Assembly (NCBI RefSeq): GCF_001949145.1
Contig: NW_019091422.1
Coordinates: 416,346-480,345 of the forward strand
Length of the DNA stretch: 64,000 nt
From: Acanthaster planci
Lineage: Eukaryota; Echinodermata; Asteroidea; Valvatida; Acanthasteridae
Reading direction: 5' to 3'
Position numbers and translations under genes: made by a program. The notes beneath the pieces were generated by a model, which saw nothing but the letters and a program-made list of their open reading frames with translations, was not told the origin of the DNA and did no database searches. Of the stretch, positions 23,132 to 32,900 are shown piece by piece. The first letter of the stretch is position 1, and each line of letters opens with the position of its first letter.

Positions 23132-24517
23132 TTACCATCTTTTGTTCCCTCTATGTAAGTGTGACCCCCCTCCCCGGCCTGAATGGTAGGGTCTATATCC
23201 TTCGTTGGATGGACCACCCCATGACTGGTACTGGTTAGGGGGTGGAGCGAACCTTCCTCTGTGACTATCATGAAAGTCAAATCTGGGCCTTTTGTGGGTA
23301 AAAGCAGCGTCCATGAGGGACGGTCTTTTGGTGGTCTGGTCCAAGTCCACTGCTTGCTGGGGCCCTTTGCGCCTCAACGATGCATTGACCCTCTTGTGCT
23401 CCTGCATGGTTGGGTAGAACTCGCCGTGGAAGAGATTCTTGCTGTCCATCGGCAGGGTGATGAAATCCTCAAAGGATTCCATCTCGTGGCGCTGGATCTG
23501 TGACATGCAGATGTTCCTCCGTGACACTGTGGCTCGTGCAACCACCCGGGCCGAGGCATCCGCAACCGACTCGATACACCCCTGGATCCCATCCAGCAGT
23601 GACATTACCTCTGCCTGCTGCTCACTCGGTGACCTTTCCAGCATGTTGCGCAGTGCGTTGGTCATGAATGCTCCGTGGGAAGTAGCCCGGAGGGCCATCC
23701 GGGCCGACTCGTCACACTTCTTGAAGCCATTCTCGCACGCCTGCAGCAGTGGGTTGCGGATGGCACTGCTCTTCTTGACAAACGGCCGCCGCCGAGGTGG
23801 CCCACCGTAGGATGACGACTCCCCCCTCATCACCTCCTTCTCAACCTGGATGCAATACTCCCGATCCACCGTCGAGGACTGGCAGTACCTCTTGAAATCC
23901 GTTTCGCTTATCCAGTACCGTTTGTCGTCCAACTTCCGGAATGGGGAGATCTGGCTGGACTCGCGCAACTCGGCGTTCACATCCTCCCATCTTTCCTTCA
24001 CACACTCCGCTATAGGCATCATGGGCACCTGGTACATCAGTTTGGTGTTGCCCTCCCTGTGGTCGTTCTCCTCCAAGACCAGTCCCGGGTCACAGAACTG
24101 GGGAAGTTTCTTGATGAGCGCTGCCCACCTGGGATCGAATAGTTTCTCCAGCTCGGCTTTGTCAATGGCCCCCGAGACACCTTCCAGTTGCACACTTGCT
24201 TCCTCCTCTCTAGTACTCCTGTCATCTCCATCTTCGGCATCTTTCTCCTCTCTGACATCATTTTTTGCCTCTCCCAAACCAAGCTGCTCCTCCTTCACAG
24301 GTGCTACAATCTGTTCTTTAACTTTCTGAGGCTCTTCTTGAACCGGCTTCTCACTGCACTCTTCCCTGTCGTCGACACCCTCCTGGGAAGCATCTTCCAT
24401 CGGACTCTCCTCAGTCCCATCCCGAAGATTCTCCACCATCTGGTCTGGCTGATTCTCAGGCACAGTCTCCGTTTCTTGCACGCTCCTCCGTCGCCGTCCT
24501 CTACGTGATCCTCTCAT
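23132..24517 (-). CDS. Intronless gag-like protein, DIRS-type ORF1 homologue
   Basis: A single uninterrupted 461-codon ORF with A at -3 of the start codon. Layout: basic N-terminus (MRGSRRGRRRRS), Glu/Asp-rich segment (about residues 14-125), a mixed charged domain (126-250), an alpha-helical domain (about 255-340) and an Arg/Gly/Tyr-rich tail (about 400-461). The helical part and the following pattern (SARVVARATVSRRNICM, then LPMDSKNLFHGEF) resemble the gag-like ORF1 of vertebrate DIRS elements, which carry an Ala-rich helix, an ERHLWLNL-like motif and a GLFG-like turn. No zinc knuckle is visible. No reverse transcriptase or tyrosine recombinase ORF lies nearby, and I saw no flanking repeats. 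It could be a domesticated gag, a recent solitary fragment or an unrelated nucleic-acid-binding gene. The family call is from memory and moderate. Confidence 0.6.
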   Translation of the reverse strand: MRGSRRGRRRRSVQETETVPENQPDQMVENLRDGTEESPMEDASQEGVDDREECSEKPVQEEPQKVKEQIVAPVKEEQLGLGEAKNDVREEKDAEDGDDRSTREEEASVQLEGVSGAIDKAELEKLFDPRWAALIKKLPQFCDPGLVLEENDHREGNTKLMYQVPMMPIAECVKERWEDVNAELRESSQISPFRKLDDKRYWISETDFKRYCQSSTVDREYCIQVEKEVMRGESSSYGGPPRRRPFVKKSSAIRNPLLQACENGFKKCDESARMALRATSHGAFMTNALRNMLERSPSEQQAEVMSLLDGIQGCIESVADASARVVARATVSRRNICMSQIQRHEMESFEDFITLPMDSKNLFHGEFYPTMQEHKRVNASLRRKGPQQAVDLDQTTKRPSLMDAAFTHKRPRFDFHDSHRGRFAPPPNQYQSWGGPSNEGYRPYHSGRGGGSHLHRGNKRW

Positions 24518-24670
24518 TTTTGTCTCGACAGAGATGAGGCAATCTAGTTGACCATTCCAATTTCTCCGCGCAAGACAGTCCAGCTTTTTATCAATGGATG
24601 CTCACAGTGATGAAGCACTTCGGCAGCAGCACCAACAAGCTTTTTTGCAATCTGCGGTGTTTCACGATAC

Positions 24671-26057
24671 TCAGCTTTCACAGATTGTCTTGAGTTCATT
24701 CAGTTCACTCTTAATGTGGTCCTGACGATGAATGGCCATCTGCGCATCCTTCTGGGCAGAGTAGCTTGACCCCTCGTGAGGTTGACCTTTTTCCCCAAAA
24801 AGACAGAAATCAGATTCATTAAACTTTTGCTCTTAAACTTTTGTATTGTCTCATTCCTGTCCGTATCCATTATACATTAACATGTAGCTAGTAGAGTAGT
24901 TCTGTTCTTTATGTTTGCTTTTAATTATGATGTACCTTCCCACATTAAAATGTTTGATTTGTCCAATGATAACACTTAAACACTCCAGGTTCATTAATCA
25001 TGCCCCAGCATTGAGGATAGCAGAGCCCAGCCAATGTTACTTCACACAAGGCTTGATGCCGTTTGGGAAGCTCGAGTGCAATAAATACACCAGGCTGTCT
25101 ACTCAAGGGAAGAGTTTGAAGGATTCAGAAAGGTTTCTAACAAAAGTTAGCTAGTCAATTTCAGCATCTCACCAGTGGCAACTTGAGACAAGTAGTTGAT
25201 CTGCTCCGTGAGGGATTTTTCCACTTTCTCCAGTGTCTTCAGGAACTGTCTGGTGTAGTGCTCTGTCAGGTGTTCGTTGGGCTTCTCTTCACTAAGCTCA
25301 CTGACAGCTCGTCCTTCAGAAAATCAACAAAATGTTTGGGAAAACAATAGGCAGAAGATTTATATTGGTTATGTTATATTTTAGGGGCAGTACTCGGACA
25401 CTCTAACTCTGCATCTGCTGAACAAATTGTTCTTTCAATGATTCTAAACATTTTAAGTTAAAGCTTGGCCTAATTAAATTTGAGATGGATTTGCATTTCC
25501 TTATTTTCCTTCGATTTCCAAAAAATGAGAAAAAAAATGTTTTAATTCAATGCTAAAATGTTTTGCATTTACATGCAAAGTCCGCATTGAAGTAGGCTAT
25601 GACTTACCCCTGCAATATTTATAAACAAAACAAAATTCCCATTCCAAGTAAAACCGGTCATACCATTACAAGGGTTGCTTTTAGCACGTTAATGTTTAAG
25701 GGGTCAGGCGAAACCAACGATCGAACGTCCGAGATCTTTGCACTTGGCCGGCCGCGCCGGACTATAGTAAGCGGTAATTTACATACGACAGTTCACAAGG
25801 TCAACTGGGGTTCCATCATGGCGAAAAGATTTCTCTGCGCTCTGAAAAAAGGCATCAACCCGTTCTCCATTTGATCCAGATTTGACGAGGTTCAAGATAA
25901 TTCCTACCCACAAAAGTATCATCTTCCTGTAGCCAAGTTACGACACTCCAACATCAAAGAATCGTATTTCCATTTTACCTGCATTTAGTACTACATTAGC
26001 GATGTCATTTTCGATGCTTTCCAGTTGTTTCAGTCGATTCTCTGTCGGGGAAGTCAT
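24671..26057 (-). CDS. MED11: Mediator complex subunit 11, complete
   Basis: Three exons read on the minus strand: 25979-26057, 25173-25313 and 24671-24786. All have GT-AG junctions in phase 1, giving 111 residues (human MED11 has 117). The start region is MTSPTENRLKQLESIENDI, matching the human LRALEDIEREI helix. Exon 2 ends EQINYLSQVATG and exon 3 begins [18 protein letters not shown], almost identical to the human [25 protein letters not shown]. MED11 pairs with MED22 in the Mediator head and takes part in RNA polymerase II and TFIIH recruitment in the nucleus. The stop codon lies 153 bases upstream of the gag-like ORF, on the same strand. Confidence 0.95.
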
Positions 26058-27517
26058 ATTTCACACTACACGCGAACAACGCCTGCATAGAGAGTTCGCT
26101 TCACATTAAACCTTAACCACACATGTACATGTACAGAGCTACATCCCGCATGCAGCACACACAGAGTGTAGCAGCTTTTGGAACGGCACGCGCTACACAC
26201 AGAAAACAATCGGGCCGGGGTCGTCGTCGTCTGCAAATATTGGGCGATCGAACTAATTCAAAGAGGGTTGAGGGAATCGGGAAACTCAAGGATATTGATG
26301 TTCAGGAACATATACAGAAAAAAACTCGTATGTAAGCACAAAGAGTACTGCAAGTTCTTATATCAGTGATTTGTTATGCGTTTTTTGAAGATTTCCTTCA
26401 TGTTTGTGATTATAAGTTCTTGACGTACAACCCTCGGCAAAATGGGCCAAACCGCGGGAAAATTGATGGCAACTTGGACAAATCTATTTCATAATCAGGG
26501 GGTGTTTACTTTTGATATATCTTATTGATCCCTTTTACGTCTCTCCCAACAAACACATTTTATTAAGATAGGCTTTAAAATTATTTTAACGTACTTTTTA
26601 ATGTCTAAATTGACATTTGTTTATCTGTAAAGGGAAAACAAATTCTTGCTTTGGAAAGTAGGAAATGTGTGCAGAATTCATTACCCGGAGTATAATACTA
26701 CATTCCACAAGAACTAAACGTATAAGCCAATCGTTTGAGCTGTTACATAGCCTACTCGGTAGGGAAAATTTGCATGGAAAATAAACCAATCATCTTCTAC
26801 GTGCCTGAAAGCTACGAGGCTGAGAAACATCGTTCAAAAAATCGGAAGTGTGATACACATTCGTCCGAGAGAATGCCAAAATTCAACCTAATTTTTCAGC
26901 GTCAACAGAGCACTGAAACGTGAAAATAAGTAAGTATTCAAAAAGTACATACACGACAGTACTTAACCAGAGATTTTGGTAAAAATTCCTCCTGTAGGGT
27001 GTCTTCTAAAGAGGTGGGAAGTTGACGTAGTTTCCAGAGTAAGAGTGAGACTTGAACGCGTTCGTGTGTATGTTGACGTTGTGGTTGGGATGCACCGACA
27101 TGGACAGTTTTCGACATAACGTTAGACACTTTTCAATGTTGTGAAATTATTTATGTAAATCCCTACGGATGTATTAAATCAGCCTGCTTTCTTTACATAT
27201 GTTAGCTTAACGTACAGTAAATCTCATTTTCTGTGAACAAAAATTGTACCCGAAACAAGGATGGGCAAAAATCCTTCCCGTCCGGTCTTTTATTTCCACC
27301 ACCAATATCAAATATGCCTGAACACCGTGTGGGACAGCCTTTGCCTTCGCGAGTCTTACGGGAGTTACGGTAATGACGTTTCATGTTCAACATGTCTGAA
27401 CATCGATGCACTTGTCACACTTGTAAAATTTATGTTACAAGCCTGCTTGCTGTGTCAGCAGTTTTTATGTGTGAAAACGTGGAAAGGGAATGGTTCATGG
27501 AAGGGTTGATAGTTGTT

Positions 27518-27650
27518 ACGTGCAATCTTGAACCTTGCTCAAATTGGTACTCCATCAGAAGTTGATTTGCATTGGAATAACATCCATTCATAGGATAATC
27601 AACTAAGACGGGAGTACAGTGGATTTGCGCAAGGTTCAAGATTGCGCTTA
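27518..27650. mobile_element. Foldback element 1 upstream of SAP130
   Basis: Left arm gtgcaatcttgaaccttgc followed by a tcaaattggtactcc-like stretch. Right arm gcgcaaggttcaagattgcg preceded by ggagtac. The inner gttgatt/aatcaac pairs as well. Confidence 0.8.
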
Positions 27651-27726
27651 ACAGACTTACATTGCGGAGTTGACTTCCAGCCAAATTAAAAGAGTAGCGT
27701 TAGGCCCAATTTCTCTTTTGACTTGT

Positions 27727-27966
27727 CAGTCCCAACTCTAGTGCTGTAGTTGGGCCGACCCAGCTAGAGAACAGAGGTTCAGTGCGCATGTGTCCAGGGT
27801 GTGCCAAAGTCGTATTGTTTACAATGCCATGTCATAGATGAAGTGCCATAATTTAAATGAATTGTATCAAGTGTGCGATGCATAAGCTTGGATAAGATCG
27901 GGAAATTTTGTATAGAAATTGGTCAACAATTATAGTTGGGTCAGCCCAGCACTACAGCTGGGACAG
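27727..27966. mobile_element. Inverted-repeat element 2 upstream of SAP130
   Basis: Left arm gtcccaactctagtgctgta continuing to cgacccagct (27729-27765). Right arm gttgggtcagcccagcacta ending gctgggac (about 27934-27964). Two or three copies of actatagttgggg follow directly. Confidence 0.75.
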
Positions 27967-28015
27967 ACACTATAGTTGGGGCAGTCACTATAGTTGGGGC
28001 GTGACACTTGTATTC

Positions 28016-28234
28016 ATGTCATGGAAAAAAGTTGCATCCTGACTCCACGTTCTCATCATATATCATCTCAGTAAAAGTCAGTCATTACAGAAAAGCTGGA
28101 AAGACAAGAATTCTGGACTGAGAAACATTTACCGATGTTGTTGGGAAATACTTAGAAAATTCTCTTCCCTCCCCATAGACTTGTACACAACTGCTGAAGT
28201 GGAGTCAGGATGCAACATTTTTTTCCCATGTCAT
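28016..28234. mobile_element. Inverted-repeat element 3 upstream of SAP130
   Basis: Left arm from 28016 (atgtcatgg, A-run, gttgcatcctgactccac). Right arm from 28199 (gtggagtcaggatgcaac, T-run, cccatgtcat). Arms of about 33 bases are nearly perfect and the whole is 219 bases, with no ORF. Confidence 0.85.
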
Positions 28235-28749
28235 ATCAGTTACATTCCTGGTTTGGGTTGATGTCCAGTGCTATTATCCGAGCCCCTGCAGAGGGCATAT
28301 ATTCTCAGGTGTCTGTTCCAGATCTATCCCGCATGAAAAGTGTTGGACACTGAAACTGCAGTTTTGCCCTCTTCTCTTTTGCAGGCTCCCACCCGCCCAC
28401 GTTTCCACTTTGTGCGTAATTAGTTTTTGTGATTGTGTATCAATGAGCTTTGTGAGTGTGGTGAGGTAAAACTGATCGAGCCGTATGTGTGCTTTCCAAC
28501 ATTATACTGCTGCAACCAAAGCATGCAGTGCGTGACTACTTTACTAGGAGAATTATGAAAATTTGCTGTTAAGTGATGTTTCAATTCCACTGGAGTAGCC
28601 TTGTTGCAACAATAGAAATTTGCATAGAAAACTATTAAAGTCCAAGAGTTTTTTTCACAGTCCATATGAATAACAAAGTTGAGACACTGAATCAAATCTG
28701 ATCGAATTTCATATTTGCTGTTTTATCGGTCTAGTCACTTATGTCTTGG

Positions 28750-29001
28750 GGTCATTCCATGAGGTTGGGGCACAAATTGTGACGCTGTCCATTATTACCT
28801 GGGTTCCGTAGAAATGAACAGCTGTTTCCCGTATGTGGATTCCAAACAGACATTGATAAATACGTCTTGCAAGGCTGAATACAGAGGTGTGTGATATTTT
28901 GACAGAGTAAAGAACCTACTCTACAGGTGATGACCGGTGGTAGAAGTTACCCATGTAACAAGGACACTGTCACAAATTGTGCCCAACCTCATGGAATGAC
29001 C
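28750..29001. mobile_element. Inverted-repeat element 4 upstream of SAP130
   Basis: Terminal inverted repeats of about 32 bases: ggtcattccatgaggttggg with gcacaaattgtg at the left, and cacaaattgtgc with caacctcatggaatgacc at the right. Total length is 252 bases. A further copy of one terminus lies at 535-560. No clear target duplication is visible. Confidence 0.88.
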
Positions 29002-29940
29002 AATTGCCATACTTTGCAGCATGACTGCCAAAAGCTTGCTCCTGATATAGCTCACTCAATGCTTTGGGAATCATTTGCACGGATCTGTTGCTTTTATTGT
29101 GAACAACAGTTCTCCATTGGAGATGAAATCATTTGAACATATTTTGATTTCCTGTACCTTAAAATACAATCCTTTGATTAGCCCTAACCCTCCTCAATCC
29201 TCCGAAATCCTTCAGGCAGTTTTGGAGGATTTTGAAGGATTGAAGGTGAGTGACAAAAGGGTAGGGCTTATTGCAAAGGATGCAATGCGAGAGGGTCGTG
29301 GGATGGACCTTGTGTTGTTTTTGCCGAGTCATGTGTAAATTCAGCCCGATATTTCTTTTGAATCAACCGCACTGCTCAAGAGTGCCATTCGCACTGCCTT
29401 AACATAAAATAACAGGAATTACCGGAGGATTTTGAAGGATCGAGACTGTAGGTAGAAAATCTAGGATTTTAGGAGGATGGAGGGAGAATCCAACTTTTTC
29501 ACCCCACCAAATTGGAGGATTTTGGGGGGTTTAGGAGGGTCCCTAGCAAAAAGGGCCTAGGGGTTAGGGTTAAAACTAAAGCCCCCTTCAGTCCTAAAAC
29601 AAATAGTGGAGAAGTCCATTCACTTCTCCACTAGTGAAATTCTGTCAACAGACAAAAACGGGTGACTTGGTAGACCAAGCTTGCCTATCAGTCGCTGACA
29701 GTCGACGCACAACTATGTCAAGTTGTATCCACAGTAACAGCCAGCCATATCTGCCCCATGTAGGCAGGGGAATCTGAATTGTTAAAAAGACTCACTCGAC
29801 TGATTTTGATCAAGAAGAAAACTTTGTCCAGAATGGATTTTTTGCATCGAGGGTTAACGTAAAGAAATGAAAGATACCCTGGAAAAAAAAATCAAATAAA
29901 TGTAGCCTGTGTTCTCTGTTGCCAGACCTGCTCCATTGAA

Positions 29941-32900
29941 ATGAGTACCCAGTCTGCCCCACTTGCAAGCAGTGGGACCCCTGCCCCCACCACCACCAGC
30001 CAGTCCAGCACCCCTGTGCCGATGAACAGCACCGATGCCAAGCCAGGCAGCAAGAGCCCCGCCAAGGGCAGTCCCAAGGTGGTGGTGCAGCCGGTCAACC
30101 CTCCCATCAGCATCTCGCTGCCGGTGGAGCCCCAGCAGCAGATATTCACCATCACGCAGCACAAGCACGCCCCCGAGCCTGGCAAGATGCACATCCCAGC
30201 GACTATCTCCATTGCAGCCACTGTAAGTATGGTTGTCACACTAAAGGAATGATTACATGGGGGCAGTGGCTTCTTTTCGTCAGGAAGGTTACCCGCTGGA
30301 TTTGGTCATAGATTCAATGAGTCCAAGGTTTAGTTTTTGTCTTCAAAAGTTCTCAGTGTAGAGGCATTGAGAAAGGGTAACCAGCTTTAGAATGCACCAT
30401 AGATGGAAACGACCAATTAAAAACTGAAATTTAAAGCCGGCCCCATTCAGATAAGTGGGAAGTGAAGGCTTGGGCATTTTGATCATATGTGCTCTGTGTA
30501 ACTTATCCTGTTTCTAGCACTAGATAAGTGAGAGAGAAATGACGAATCCTTATTTGTGTCCATTATTCTTGTATGTGTCTAGCCTGCTGTCAAACCTCAA
30601 CCTGTCTCCCGGCCAGTTGTATCAAAGATGCTACCAACCACCCTCCCCCAGCCTACTGCCTACATGGTGCCCAGCACCCATGCCTCTCCGAGCACCCACC
30701 CAATCCCTGGTACCCAGTCCGCCCCCAGCACATACGCAGTGCCTGGAGCCCACATTGTACAGAGCGCCCCGACTGCGGCCCCCGGTACCCATCTGTTGAC
30801 GACTGCTCTCCCGGTGCCCAGCGCCCAGTCCCAGGTGCGCCTATCCACTGCGTGGTCGTCCGCCGTCACCTCCGCCGGGGGTGACACCCACAAGGTCAAA
30901 GTCAGCAGCACGCCCGTCCAGGTGGCGACCAGCGGTGCCCAGCCGGGCACAGTGGGCAGCCTGGCAAGCCTTCCGCAGTACGTCCGGGGGGTACCCATGC
31001 ATCCGAGCTTGATCACTGGTACCCATGTTGCAGCGGGACAGATACAGCAGCATACATTTCCTTCGCATTTACCCAGAGGTAAGCTCAGAGTCTGACACGT
31101 TTCGTAAATTCCTTGCAAGGCAACAGCAAATGTGGCCATGAGAGTGAGCCTTAATTCACACAACTCATATTTACATTGCAAGTCCACCGTTTCACACATA
31201 CTGTGTCCCATACACAAGGACCCTTAGGTTCACCCTCGTTCATCCGTGGAGTGCAGTAATTTTTTCATTCTACTAATAGGTATCTTGATGGAGAATACCC
31301 ACAAGAATTTTTGTAGTGCTAGTCTTAGTGGTTGTTATGTAATTGTAAAAAAATATGACGCTATGTGTGGGAAAAAATCAGGATTTTTTTTACCTACCCT
31401 CTTGGCCTTGAGCAGGACCAAGAGAGGACACAATTTTTGTAGAAACAGAGGTTCCTTTGGTTGGAACTGCACCTCATTGTTTTACGAAAAACTATGAAAT
31501 GCACACATCATGGTCGCATCGCTACAGACAAATTGAACACTCTTGACCAGCATGGTTCTTATCAACCAGTGAGGGAGTGCTTGTGCTCGAGGAGGATACA
31601 AGTACCAGCCTTTTTGATAGTTGAAGTTATGAGCTCAATGAGAGGTAGTACCCCTCATTTGAGTTTTAGAAGAAAACATGGCTTCTGGTTTCTTGTCTGT
31701 TCAAGTTTCTACAGAATTAGTCTTCTCAATTCCTTTTGCGTATGGTCGAACAGTTTGATCCGAACATATCCACCCTCTAAATCTGGTTTAAAACAATGAT
31801 CTGTTACAATTAGTAATGCGAGGTACTAACCAAACTTGCTTCTCAGATGTTTCTCCTTTTCATTTGTACGTGTGTTTGTTTGCTTGGTGGTTTGTTCAGG
31901 AGCAGCAGCGGCTGCCGCTATGTCGGCCCCCAAGAGCGGCATGACCACAGCCATCTTGAGAACCACCACACCTGTCTCCCAGGGTCAGCTCCCCAACACG
32001 ACCATCACCATGGCGTCTCCGGCTGTACAGTCGCCAACCCTCTCTGGCCAGCAACTGCAGGTAAACTCAGGCCTTATCCAAATTACTTACTCTATTGGAA
32101 GTGGCTGCAGCCACAACCTTAGGCTCGTGCATAATTTCAAACCATGGCCTAGTAATTTAGACACGGGCTAAGGCTAGACAAACCACTCCCATAGGCTTTG
32201 CTTCAGTAATGGCCTTAGAATTCTAGATAATTGATTAAATCTACAGTTAAGTCATCTGACCTTAAGACCAATGCAGTTTTTATGTAATGGTAATATTACA
32301 ACTAGGTTGGAATTTTACATCAACATTGAACTCGATATTTTGTACATGAACATAGAACTCGTTATTCAAATTGTGAACACCATTGTGCATATTTAGTTCA
32401 CATTATTTCCTCCCTTTTTTCCCCCCAATTTCAGCGGCATCACCAACCAGCTCCAGTTCACCTGCCAGGCCAGCACCAAATGCCGGGCCGATTACACTCC
32501 CCGGCCGGCCTGGGAGGGGTAGGCATGGCCCCCACTGGCCCACCAGGCATCACCCGTGCCAGCTCCCCTGGCGCTGCAGCCAGCATGCCCACGCACCATG
32601 CTAGCACTTCGGAGGCTCACAGGTAGGCTGACAAAAACCACCTTAAGAAGATCACATGATAAGAAACATGTGCAAAGGCAGGGACAGAAGATTGCTTGTG
32701 CATTGAGTGGTCTTCAGCTGTGTGTTCTGCATGCTTTACTCGTTTGGTTTTTTTTGTAAGTTAACTTTCCTTCGATCAGCAGTTTTTGTGTCTAGGACTT
32801 CATGAAAATTATCACATAACCCGATCCCACTTGAATCTGAAGGCTATTTTTTGTAATTTTGTTTTACTTTTGCCATTTTATGAGGGAGATATGTGACCTG

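Larger units (their letters stand above)
26058..29925. other. Region between MED11 and SAP130
   Basis: MED11 and SAP130 start away from each other, so both promoters and the SAP130 5' exon should lie here. I could not identify TATA or initiator elements with confidence. The stretch between 27518 and 29001 is largely made of inverted-repeat elements listed separately. 29150-29540 has degenerate GGAGGATTTTGAAGGAT-like repeats in both orientations. Confidence 0.5.

Noticed and set aside
23850-24329. 159-codon plus-strand frame
   Set aside because: Antisense of the Glu-rich part of the gag-like ORF. The Ser/Leu-rich translation is typical of a shadow.
30660-31217. 185-codon minus-strand frame
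   Set aside because: Shadow of the SAP130 exon 30583-31078. The composition explains the lack of stops.
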